Shown: positions 24,973 through 33,097 of the stretch, in pieces
Layout: every line of letters begins with the position of its first letter
Numbering within the stretch: position 1 is the stretch's first letter
Assembly (NCBI GenBank): GCA_035651635.1
Contig: DASRFK010000002.1
Coordinates: 1-41,571 of the forward strand
DNA length: 41,571 nt
Origin: JANXQE01 sp035651635
GTDB lineage: Bacteria > Verrucomicrobiota > Verrucomicrobiia > Limisphaerales > UBA8199
Reading direction: 5' to 3'
Position numbers and translations under genes: made by a program
The notes under the pieces: model-generated
Databases searched by the model: none
Seen by the model: the letters and a program-made list of their open reading frames with translations, nothing else
What the model was told of the DNA's origin: nothing

Positions 24973-26364
24973 TCAGCCCGGCCAGCGGCTGACAATGGTC
25001 ACTTTTAAAGGAAGCCCCTTCAACATTTCACTGATTTGCGTAATGCGGGCGTTACGGTCCGCAGGCAAAGCGACAATCACTTCGTCGATCTGCTCCAACC
25101 ATTCGCGATTGAGCAGGCATTCCGGCATGCCGATCACCGGGATGTTGTGCGGACGCTTGTTCCAGGTGTGCGGATCATCATCAAAAAAGGCCACTACGCG
25201 CGGGGCGGGGTTCCCACTGCGTGTTAAATCAAGCATGAGGCTGATGGCCGACTCTCCGGTGCCGATCAGCGCAACGCGTTGCGGACGCGCGCGCAGGTCC
25301 AAACGCGGGTGCGAAGAGAACTCGCGCAAAAAACGAAGAGTCATCCGCAACCCGCAAAGCATGAAAAATGAAAGAATGAAATCCATCAGCAGGATGCTGG
25401 GACTTGGCACCAATCGCCGTTGGAGCGAATAGCAGAGTGCCGCTTGCAGCAGTAGAGCGCCGGCCAGGGCGCCGAAGGTCCTTTTCATCTCCGGCACACT
25501 GAAATAACTCAGTAATCCGCGCAGTTGGGCGTGCCAAACCAGCAGCATCAGTTGCGGCAGGACAATTATAAAAAGGAGCCGTCTGAACTCCTGGTATTCG
25601 GCCCGGGTAGCTTTGAAATCCGTTTTGAGCTGGTAGGCCAGCAAAAAGCTCAAGGCCAGGGAGAAGAAATAGAGCACGAGCACTCCGATCCAATAAGGAA
25701 CGAGAGTCTGCAAAATAATCCAGGCGTCCGTCAGCACGGTCGCGCGTTGACCGTATTGCTGGTTCAATTCGATCTTTTTAGGCAGGCAATACCGTAGATA
25801 AAACTGCTCCACGTCCTCAGCACCCCGGAGCAACGCCTCCTCATTGCGAAACAACAAAGAGGCCAGATCGGTGATTCCTGGCCGGTACTGAAGGATCTGA
25901 CGCTGTTCGGAGGTGTAACGCTCCACGTAGCGCGCCACTTCCGGCCGCGGACCAACCAGGCTCATTTCGCCCACCAGCACGTTCCAGAGTTGGGGCAGTT
26001 CGTCGAGTTTTGTTTTGCGCAGAAAGCGGCCGATTCTCGTGATGCGGGGATCGTCCTCGCCGGTAATGCCAAGCCCCTTTCGATCAGCGTCGACCACCAT
26101 CGATCGAAACTTCCAAATCCGGAACGGCTTGCCGAAGCGTCCGATGCGGATTTGGCCGAAAAAGATCGGGCCTCGATCCGCGAGCTTGATGAGCAAACCG
26201 ATAACGGCCCCCAGAGGCAACACGAGCAAAAGACCCAGCGCGGATGCCAGGATGTCGAAAGCCCGCTTGCCCAGCTCGGATGGCGAAGCGGCTGCGGAGC
26301 GGCTGAAGCCCTCAACGGTCTGAGGTTGCTGGTCACTGAGGATTTGCACGGTACTATCCACCAT
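24973..26364 (-). CDS. PglC-like phosphoglycosyl transferase fused to a WbpM-type membrane/Rossmann module
   Basis: Residues 31-220 are a bacterial sugar transferase (monotopic PGT). A hydrophobic segment (37-60) precedes 'FRIWKFRSM' and the catalytic Asp-Glu in 'KLDELPQLWNVL' (D121/E122), with 'SLVGPRPE' behind it. It would move a sugar phosphate from UDP-sugar to undecaprenyl phosphate and so start repeat-unit synthesis. PglC alone is about 200 residues. Here it continues with four predicted helices (224-343) and a Rossmann-like domain (362-455, 'ALIGTGESA'), ending without a dehydratase domain. This second half aligns with the start of the WbpM-like protein encoded next. In WcaJ/WbaP-type enzymes such a module precedes the catalytic domain, so the order is inverted here. 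Confidence 0.9.
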   Translation of the reverse strand: MVDSTVQILSDQQPQTVEGFSRSAAASPSELGKRAFDILASALGLLLVLPLGAVIGLLIKLADRGPIFFGQIRIGRFGKPFRIWKFRSMVVDADRKGLGITGEDDPRITRIGRFLRKTKLDELPQLWNVLVGEMSLVGPRPEVARYVERYTSEQRQILQYRPGITDLASLLFRNEEALLRGAEDVEQFYLRYCLPKKIELNQQYGQRATVLTDAWIILQTLVPYWIGVLVLYFFSLALSFLLAYQLKTDFKATRAEYQEFRRLLFIIVLPQLMLLVWHAQLRGLLSYFSVPEMKRTFGALAGALLLQAALCYSLQRRLVPSPSILLMDFILSFFMLCGLRMTLRFLREFSSHPRLDLRARPQRVALIGTGESAISLMLDLTRSGNPAPRVVAFFDDDPHTWNKRPHNIPVIGMPECLLNREWLEQIDEVIVALPADRNARITQISEMLKGLPLKVTIVSRWPG

Positions 26365-26371
26365 TCACCCG

Positions 26372-27175
26372 TTAGCTTGTAGTCATTTCCAACCGAAAGT
26401 GACTAACCCACAAAAACGAAATGAATTTGTTTCCGAAAAGCAGCCGTCCAAGGCGCCCCAGGGAATTGTAACTGGTCCAACGGATGCTGGGCTGCTCGAA
26501 GCCCTCCTCGGCCAACAAAGCGGCCCAGATCTCAGGCGCCTGGTGTTTGTGCCACTCGATAGAAGGCGCGAAAGGGTTTCTCAGGCGCAGCAAAGGGAAC
26601 AAATTGTGCCGGCTGCAATCCGAGACGATCAGACCCGCTCCGCGATTCGAGAACAGGCGGAGTCGCCGGAAAATTGCGCGGTAGATGTTTTTGGCTGCTT
26701 CATCGCGTAGCAAATGGATGCAAGCTTTTTCATCCAAGTGGTTGATCGAATTATGCAGCACGATCAGGTCGAATGTTTTGTTTCCCGGATCAAACTGCTG
26801 CAAAGTGACTTTTTGGAGGAACACGTTAGCCAGCCCAAGTTGAGCCTTGATCTGGTCGAAACGCAGATTGCTTCCCGAGGTGCTCCCCGCAGCTTCCGGC
26901 TCCAGACACACCACTTCGGCCGCCTCGCAGGAAGCGGCGTAAAAGCTGAGCAACCCGTTGCCTCCTCCAACTTCCAAAACCCGCTTGTGCCGGAACTCAA
27001 ACTCCCCGAAAACGGCTTTCACATGATTGCGAAGGTTTCGTTCGCAGGTGTACAAACCGCGGGAGATCATCACCGAAAAGTAACGATCGAGGCGTGACGG
27101 GCGCGAGCTCGGCACCTCGGCGTCGGTCCGAAGCGGGGCCATCGTTGCGGCTTTGGTATTCTGGTTCAAGCGCAA
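26372..27175 (-). CDS. class I SAM-dependent methyltransferase
   Basis: A 267-residue protein with the SAM-binding glycine loop 'VLEVGGGNGLLSFYAA' (66-81) and an acidic residue in 'VVCLEPEA' for the ribose. The post-motif 'FDLIVLHNSINHL' is typical of UbiE/Methyltransf_11-like folds. The acceptor is unknown. Position between the aminotransferase (10-nt overlap) and the phosphoglycosyl transferase (7-nt gap) suggests methylation of a nucleotide sugar or lipid-linked sugar. The N-terminal 30 residues are low in structure, and the ATG at residue 12 is an alternative start. Confidence 0.85.
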   Translation of the reverse strand: MRLNQNTKAATMAPLRTDAEVPSSRPSRLDRYFSVMISRGLYTCERNLRNHVKAVFGEFEFRHKRVLEVGGGNGLLSFYAASCEAAEVVCLEPEAAGSTSGSNLRFDQIKAQLGLANVFLQKVTLQQFDPGNKTFDLIVLHNSINHLDEKACIHLLRDEAAKNIYRAIFRRLRLFSNRGAGLIVSDCSRHNLFPLLRLRNPFAPSIEWHKHQAPEIWAALLAEEGFEQPSIRWTSYNSLGRLGRLLFGNKFISFLWVSHFRLEMTTS

Positions 27176-28431
27176 GGCACACTGAGTTTAACGCGCGCCG
27201 GTCGTGCATTGCGGCCGACGATCTCGCGGATCGATTCGCAGACGTAACCAACCTCCGGCTCGGTTAAATCGGCATAAAGAGGCAGAGTGACCAGCTCGGG
27301 GTAGATCGAACTGGCGACGGGAAAATCTTCCGGCGTGAAAGCATAGGTCTCCCGGTAGTAGGGATGCAGATGTAGTGGCATCCAGTGAACCGATGTTCCA
27401 ATGCCGCGTTGTTGAAGTTCGGCGATAAACTGCGCCCGATCGATCCCGAGAGCGTTCGGCCTCAAACGCAACGCGTATAGATGCCAGGAATGCACCCGAT
27501 CGGGCTGCTCCCGCGGCACAACGAGTTCGTCGAACTTGCCCAGCCTCGCCGAGTACAGGTCCGCCCATTTCTTGCGCTGGCGATGCATTTCATCTGCTTT
27601 GCGCAATTGGTGAATTCCAATGGCGGATGCGATGTCCGTCAGGTTGTACTTAAATCCTGGAGCGATGATCTCGTAGTACCAGGAGCCATCCGCCGTAAAC
27701 CGTTTCCAGGCGTCACGCGAGATGCCATGCAGGGACATGATGCGCATGCGCTCCGCGTAATCGGCATTGGCGGTGCAGGCCATGCCGCCCTCACCGGTGG
27801 TAATCGTCTTGTTGGCGTAAAACGAATAACAGCTGATATCCGCCGAACTCCCCACCGGCCGCCAATTCTCAGCTGTTTCCTGACTCGATGCCGCTGGTAA
27901 TTGGCTCCCGCGGCTCGTCCGATAGAACGCCGGGCAGCAGTGCGCCGCATCTTCGACGATTTTCAAGTTGAACCTGCGGGCCAGGTTCTGCACTCCGTCT
28001 ATGTCCCCAATCTGACCACCGTAGTGCACCGGCATGATTGCCGCGACGGTTTGCCCGGCGTTGATTGCGGCGCGAATTCGCCGCTCCGCATCCTCAACGT
28101 CCAGGTTAAAATCCTCCTGCCGACAGTCGACCAGCAGCGGATGTGCGCCCAAGTACCGAACCACTTCCGCGGTCGCGGCGAAGGTCAATGTGGGAACGAC
28201 GACGGACTGTCCGGCCCGAATCCCGATCGCTTCGAGCGCCAAATGCAGGGCGGCAGTGCAGGAATTGACCGCGACCGCGTGTTCCTGGCCAAGGTAAGCG
28301 CCAAACTCTTTCTCGAATTGCTTCGTTTTCGGTCCGGTGGTTAACCAGCCACTTTTCAAAGTGGCGACGACTTCATTGATTTCCGCCTCTCCGATGCTGG
28401 GCTTGTAAAACGGGATCTTTAACACGCGCAT
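27166..28431 (-). CDS. DegT/DnrJ/EryC1/StrS-family sugar aminotransferase (4-amino-4,6-dideoxy type)
   Basis: A PLP-dependent enzyme of 421 residues. It opens 'IPFYKPSIGEAEI...SGWLTTGPKTKQFE', the usual start of PglE/ArnB-like enzymes. It has the PLP-phosphate site region 'NSCTAALHLAL', the Asp of 'IVEDAAH', and the Schiff-base Lys208 in 'SFYANKTITTGEGGM'. Next to the 4,6-dehydratase and the phosphoglycosyl transferase, it most likely aminates the 4-keto-6-deoxy sugar, giving a QuiNAc4N/FucNAc4N-type donor. An insertion of about 19 residues (172-190) rich in Ser, Ala and Gln precedes 'RPVGSSADISC'. The following gene overlaps by 10 nt. A 231-nt spacer upstream separates it from wbpB-D. Confidence 0.9.
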   Translation of the reverse strand: MRVLKIPFYKPSIGEAEINEVVATLKSGWLTTGPKTKQFEKEFGAYLGQEHAVAVNSCTAALHLALEAIGIRAGQSVVVPTLTFAATAEVVRYLGAHPLLVDCRQEDFNLDVEDAERRIRAAINAGQTVAAIMPVHYGGQIGDIDGVQNLARRFNLKIVEDAAHCCPAFYRTSRGSQLPAASSQETAENWRPVGSSADISCYSFYANKTITTGEGGMACTANADYAERMRIMSLHGISRDAWKRFTADGSWYYEIIAPGFKYNLTDIASAIGIHQLRKADEMHRQRKKWADLYSARLGKFDELVVPREQPDRVHSWHLYALRLRPNALGIDRAQFIAELQQRGIGTSVHWMPLHLHPYYRETYAFTPEDFPVASSIYPELVTLPLYADLTEPEVGYVCESIREIVGRNARPARVKLSVPCA

Positions 28432-28662
28432 GCCTCACTTGTTGCCATGTTGTTATGACAATACCGCTGTCGGAACCCAGTTTGATAAATTATCTGCATT
28501 GGCGTTCAGTTCACTCTTTTGGCGACCCTCCGCGTATTCCAGGCGACACGGCGCACCGCAGCAGAATGCTTCGTTGCGACGTGGAATTGAGATTATCTTT
28601 TGGACCCGCCCGGTGGGATGGGGTAATAGCCCCAAGTATGTTTCCGCGGAATGTCAGCGACC

Positions 28663-30435
28663 TCAAGCGTCGGGCGAGACGCTGTTTTTGGCATGAGCCT
28701 TGAACATCGGATAAGGGTTTTTGCCGGTCCGCTGCTCCTGCGGCAAAGGCTGGTCCTCCCCGAGATCGAGACAGTGCAGTGTTCCCTGATCAACTCGGTA
28801 GTGAAATCCGGATTCGGGGCAAGTCATGATACCGGCGACGTCGGGTTGGGACAAACGGTGTCCGTGCCGGCTCATCCAACCTTTTTGCCTGGCGGGATTG
28901 CCCACGACCAGCGCGTAATCAGGAACATCCCGGGTAACTACCGAGCCGGCTCCAATAAAGGCGTAGCGGCCAATCGTGACGCCGCAAACAATAGTCGCGT
29001 TGGCCCCGATGGTCGCCCCCCGACGGATAAGGGTCTTTTCGTACAGGGAATGCCGGTTGATTTGGGATCTCGGGTTACTAACGTTCGTGAGCACGCAGGA
29101 GGGTCCGAGGAAGACGTCATCTTCAATGACGATCCCGGAGTAAATGGAAACATTGTTCTGAACTTTTACGTTGCTGCCAATTATCGTTCCGCCGTCGACA
29201 TTGACATTTTGCCCGAAAACGCAGTGAGCACCGATCTTGGCCCCTTTCATAATATGGCTGAAATGCCAGATCTTGGTGCCCTCGCCGATCTCGGCTCCTT
29301 CGTCAGCGTAAGCGGTGGGATGAACAAAATACCCGGCCTCAGGCTGAGTTTTGGGGGAAGGAGCGCGCGCCTCGCGCGTCGAGAAAACGCCCGCGGATAA
29401 AGCAGGTTCGCAAGGGTGTGGTTTGACCGATTCACCATCGTGGTCAAGACTCGCCTGGGCGGCCTGCAGCACTTGCAGAACGCGCAGGCCCTCGCGGCCG
29501 TCGGTGCGAGGCGTGCGCCTTTCCTGACAGCACAACAGGAAGTGCTCACATTCGGCACGCAAGGGCTCAAGCTCCGGCAGTAACACGGGCTCGGCTTTGG
29601 CCTTGCTCGGCGTCGGAATTTGGCCATCGGTCCAGGTGATGTACTGGCGGAACAGCACGAGTTTCTCGTTCCAGGCTCGCGTATCGTCGAACACCGCAAT
29701 GCCGTTGGATCCGATCACCGTAAGCTTTTGCTCCTTAATTGGGCTGAGCCAACTCACGTAGACGTGTGCGCGCAAGTCATTCGGAAATCGCAAGAACGTC
29801 AGGGTTGTGTCGGCGACTTTCCGATTCAAATACTCGCCGCCCATGCAGCGGACACTCTCGGGCAATTGGCTCCCGGCCAAGGACAGAATGACGGAGATAT
29901 CGTGGGGCGCAAAACTCCAGAGGGCGTTCTCTTCCCGGCGGATTTTACCCAGGTTGAGGCGATTGGAGCTGATGTATTGGAGCTTTCCCAGCTCTCCGCG
30001 TGATAAGAGAGAGTGGAGCTCCTGGACCAGTGGATGGTGTTGAAGCAGATGGCCCACCATCAGTACGCGGCCGCGGGCTTCAGCCAAATCGACCAGAATT
30101 TGGGCTTCCGTCGCATCAAGACAAATAGGCTTCTCGACAAAGACATCTTTGCCGGCCTCCAGCGCGGCTTTGGCGAGCTGAAAATGAAGAACGGCGGGGG
30201 TCGCGACGGCCACCTGAGTGATGCGCTCGTTAGCCAGCACCGCCGAAAAATCAGAGGATTTTTCAACGTCACCGTATTCTGTGCCATAGCCTTTCAGAGT
30301 TGCGGGAGTGCTATCGCAAATGGTGTGCAACACGTCCAGGCTGTTAAAATTGCGAGCCAGGTTCTTGCCCCAGTAGCCTGCGCCCACCAGGGCCAGAGTG
30401 CGGGCGGTGTTGGTGGATGACATTTTTGAATTCAT
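28663..30435 (-). CDS. WbpB-WbpD fusion: sugar-nucleotide 3-dehydrogenase plus N-acetyltransferase
   Basis: This 590-residue protein carries two enzymes. Residues 12-335 are a Gfo/Idh/MocA oxidoreductase, with NAD loop 'VGAGYWGKN' (17-25), 'EKP' (101-103) and 'HDI' (178-180), like WbpB/WlbA. That enzyme oxidises C3 of UDP-GlcNAcA. A disordered linker (about 336-368) leads into a left-handed beta-helix acetyltransferase (369-520) like WbpD/WlbB, which N-acetylates the 3-amino group. The C-terminal 'CPESGFHYRVDQGTLHC' has a zinc-ribbon-like Cys spacing seen at the end of such acetyltransferases. The gene for the intermediate aminotransferase step directly precedes it. The 6-dehydrogenase WbpA is not in the window. 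Confidence 0.92.
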   Translation of the reverse strand: MNSKMSSTNTARTLALVGAGYWGKNLARNFNSLDVLHTICDSTPATLKGYGTEYGDVEKSSDFSAVLANERITQVAVATPAVLHFQLAKAALEAGKDVFVEKPICLDATEAQILVDLAEARGRVLMVGHLLQHHPLVQELHSLLSRGELGKLQYISSNRLNLGKIRREENALWSFAPHDISVILSLAGSQLPESVRCMGGEYLNRKVADTTLTFLRFPNDLRAHVYVSWLSPIKEQKLTVIGSNGIAVFDDTRAWNEKLVLFRQYITWTDGQIPTPSKAKAEPVLLPELEPLRAECEHFLLCCQERRTPRTDGREGLRVLQVLQAAQASLDHDGESVKPHPCEPALSAGVFSTREARAPSPKTQPEAGYFVHPTAYADEGAEIGEGTKIWHFSHIMKGAKIGAHCVFGQNVNVDGGTIIGSNVKVQNNVSIYSGIVIEDDVFLGPSCVLTNVSNPRSQINRHSLYEKTLIRRGATIGANATIVCGVTIGRYAFIGAGSVVTRDVPDYALVVGNPARQKGWMSRHGHRLSQPDVAGIMTCPESGFHYRVDQGTLHCLDLGEDQPLPQEQRTGKNPYPMFKAHAKNSVSPDA

Positions 30436-31560
30436 TTAGTGACCTCCAATTGCCACGCAAGCTCGGTTGCCCGGCAATGCACTTTTGAATGCGTCCACGA
30501 TATTATCCTGGTCGGCCTTTTTCAGGAAGGGGTGCATCGGCAGGCTGAGGACCTCGCGTGAGGCTCTCTCGCTTTGTGGAAAGGCGCCCCATTTCCAGCC
30601 ACACGAGGCGAATACGGGCTGTTCATGCAAACATTTGGGGTAGTACACGGCCGTCGGAATGCCCCTGGCTTTCAGCTTCTCCGCGATTTCATCGCGGTTC
30701 GGAACACGGACCGTATACTGCGCATAAACATGAGTATTGCCGGGCGCGACTTGCGGAATCGCGCAGATGTCCCGCAGCATTTCAGAGTAGCGGGCCCCGA
30801 TGCGGCCACGCGCTTCGACTTCCGCCTCAAAATAGGGCAGCTTGGCCAACAACACCGCCGCCTGAATGGTATCGAACCGGCCGTTTGTCCCAACCCAGGG
30901 ATGGTGGTGGCGCTTTAACCCGCCGTGGGTCCGGATGGCGCGCATTCTTTCAGCCAGAGAATCGTCGCTGGTGAACAGAGCCCCGCCGTCACCGTAACAG
31001 CCGAGCGGTTTGGCTGGAAAAAAACTGGTGCTTCCAACCAGAGTAACGCCGCAGCTGCGGCGGCCCCGCTGAGTGGCCCCAAAACTTTGAGCGCCGTCTT
31101 CAATGACCGGCACACCGTGCCGCGCGGCAATGGCATTGATCCGCTCATAGTCTGGCATTTGACCGAAAAGGCTGACGGGCATGATGGCTTTGGTCCGAGG
31201 TGTGATGGCAAGCTCCAGTTGTTCGACGTCCAGGTTGTAGGTCGCCGGCTCGATATCAACAAACACCGGCGTTGCCCCCACCAAGGCGATCACCTCAGCC
31301 GAGCTGATCCACGTGAAGGGGACGGTAATCACCTCGGCACCGGGACCGACGCCAAGCGCGCGCAGGGCTATCTCCAGGCTGGTGGTGCCGCTGGCCACTG
31401 AAATTGCGTGTTTGACCCCGACATACCGCGCCAGCGCGTCTTCCAATTCCGCGATCTCGGGCCCCATGATGAAATGGCCATGATTCAGCACCGCTTGAAT
31501 TCTCTGGTCGATGTGCTTTTGATAGCGTTGGTACTGCTCCTTAAGATCTATAAATTCCAT
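30436..31560 (-). CDS. wbpE: WbpE/WlbC-like 3-aminotransferase
   Basis: A DegT-family PLP aminotransferase of 374 residues. Lys184 in 'SFFPAKPLGCYGDGGA' is the Schiff-base lysine of the WbpE type, with the Asp of 'VIEDGAQSFGA' and the 'ASGTTSLEIAL' phosphate-site region also present. It should transaminate UDP-3-keto-GlcNAcA (made by the WbpB domain) to the 3-amino sugar, which the WbpD domain then acetylates. The product is UDP-2,3-diacetamido-2,3-dideoxy-glucuronic acid, or its isomers after epimerisation. Its TAA stop is immediately followed by the ATG of the fusion gene, which implies coupled translation. Confidence 0.92.
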   Translation of the reverse strand: MEFIDLKEQYQRYQKHIDQRIQAVLNHGHFIMGPEIAELEDALARYVGVKHAISVASGTTSLEIALRALGVGPGAEVITVPFTWISSAEVIALVGATPVFVDIEPATYNLDVEQLELAITPRTKAIMPVSLFGQMPDYERINAIAARHGVPVIEDGAQSFGATQRGRRSCGVTLVGSTSFFPAKPLGCYGDGGALFTSDDSLAERMRAIRTHGGLKRHHHPWVGTNGRFDTIQAAVLLAKLPYFEAEVEARGRIGARYSEMLRDICAIPQVAPGNTHVYAQYTVRVPNRDEIAEKLKARGIPTAVYYPKCLHEQPVFASCGWKWGAFPQSERASREVLSLPMHPFLKKADQDNIVDAFKSALPGNRACVAIGGH

Positions 31561-31644
31561 GCGAGATTTTTTCCTTGAGGTTCCCGGCGCATAATTCGCG
31601 GATTGTCCGTTCGTGTCGGCGCCCTGCGAACCGGGCTGGATCCG

Positions 31645-33093
31645 TTAAAACCTGGACAAATGGTCCGCCAACCAAGAGGCCTGCGGATTGCAGTTGTGAA
31701 TCAGCACCTCGAATGTGCCCCCCACGGTCTTCACTGTCTGCCAGAGCCGGCGCAGTTGTCCGAGCATGTCCTCGGCCCGCAGGTTCATGTAATCGGTCAT
31801 GGTAACATCCATCACGACCAAAGGGCGCTCACGAAGCGAAAGTCTCTTGGAGGCGAGCACATCAAACACTGGGAACTCGCGGGACGTGCCGCAACGGAAG
31901 CCGACATGATCGGCAAAACCAAGCGTGGCATCGTAAGCTAACCCGGCTTTTTCCCAGGAGCGCCAGGTGGTCGGATTCTCCCAGCGTAAATAATGCTGCC
32001 GTCCGCCAATCGAATTGAGGCTGATACCGGCGCGTTTGGCGCTGGCCACGAGGTGGTCTCGTTCGCGGATCAACATGTCTGATGAGCCAAACGAGTCATA
32101 GCTGGCGTGCAGGCCAATCACGTGACCTCGACGATGGATCTCGCGCATGAGGCTCTGCAGTGCGGGTTGATTCAAGTCATAGAACTCCTCATGACGTCGG
32201 CCGCGGTGCCCCGCCATCAGGTAAAACTCGCACTGAGAGCCCAAGGTTTCTCCGGCCTTCATCAGGTTGGCATAGGAGTTGAACGGGTCCCGGCTGATGT
32301 CTCCCGCAAAGCCGGAGTGTGCGCCGGCACGCGCCAGGCCGAGCGCTTGCGCAGGCGAGGGATGGTGATACAACCATTTGCTGGCCGCATAAGCCATTTG
32401 TGAAACCGATTTCCCAAAAAATTGATAAGGGTGATCCACGTCGTGCGTTAATCGAATTCGGGCTGGGTGGGCCCGCGGTTTGAAGCCGGGAAAGCTGGCG
32501 GCCAACGCCTGACCCAATAATCGCGAGTACTCATCTACAATCGGGCGTCCGAGCAGACCTGCTTTCAACGCCAGCGATTCGGAAGCCGCAAAACGCTTGT
32601 GGCGGTCCCTGGCTTTATTCAGGAGTTCTTCGTACCGGGTCAGCAGGAAAAATGCCCCGCCAAAGATGTCCACGGGAAGAAAAAGCCCGCCGTCGTTCGG
32701 AATTGTGTGAGTCTCTACGGGTGCAGGAAACAGCACCGGGACGGGGCCGAGGTCCCAGTCCGGCAACAACGCCTGGCAGTCCCAGGTTGGGATTGGCGCC
32801 ACCGGCAGATTTTCGGCGCTCATCCATTGGTCGCTTGGGCGAAGCAAAAGATTCGAGCCAATTTTTAAAACCCGGCCCGGGGCGACGCCCGGACATTCCA
32901 GTTCAACCCAGGGCAATCCGGGCACCGGTTGGATCTCAAATTCCAAACCGAGGTGTTCTCCCAAAAGGACATCAAAAATGTAGCGGTGTTCCGCAAGCCG
33001 CAGGTCGCTATGCCGCACTCGCCAGACCGGGGGTGACCCCGTGATTTTTGGCGCATGCAGGCTGACTGGAACTGTATCCAATCTTTCCGTCAT
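31645..33093 (-). CDS. polysaccharide deacetylase-family protein
   Basis: The ATG at 33093 is preferred because it follows the upstream stop codon by four bases (482 residues). An ATG at 33147 inside the upstream gene is possible. The N-terminal half is a roughly 200-residue domain often found before O-antigen-locus deacetylases (DUF7033-like). The C-terminal half is NodB-like: 'RLTHDVDHP' supplies the Asp and metal-binding Asp, 'GHVIGLHASYDS' supplies a conserved His, and 'LIHNCNP' lies near the end. It probably removes N- or O-acetyl groups from a sugar or lipid-linked unit. No signal peptide is evident, so a cytoplasmic site is likely. Confidence 0.82.
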   Translation of the reverse strand: MTERLDTVPVSLHAPKITGSPPVWRVRHSDLRLAEHRYIFDVLLGEHLGLEFEIQPVPGLPWVELECPGVAPGRVLKIGSNLLLRPSDQWMSAENLPVAPIPTWDCQALLPDWDLGPVPVLFPAPVETHTIPNDGGLFLPVDIFGGAFFLLTRYEELLNKARDRHKRFAASESLALKAGLLGRPIVDEYSRLLGQALAASFPGFKPRAHPARIRLTHDVDHPYQFFGKSVSQMAYAASKWLYHHPSPAQALGLARAGAHSGFAGDISRDPFNSYANLMKAGETLGSQCEFYLMAGHRGRRHEEFYDLNQPALQSLMREIHRRGHVIGLHASYDSFGSSDMLIRERDHLVASAKRAGISLNSIGGRQHYLRWENPTTWRSWEKAGLAYDATLGFADHVGFRCGTSREFPVFDVLASKRLSLRERPLVVMDVTMTDYMNLRAEDMLGQLRRLWQTVKTVGGTFEVLIHNCNPQASWLADHLSRF

Positions 33094-33097
33094 GAAG

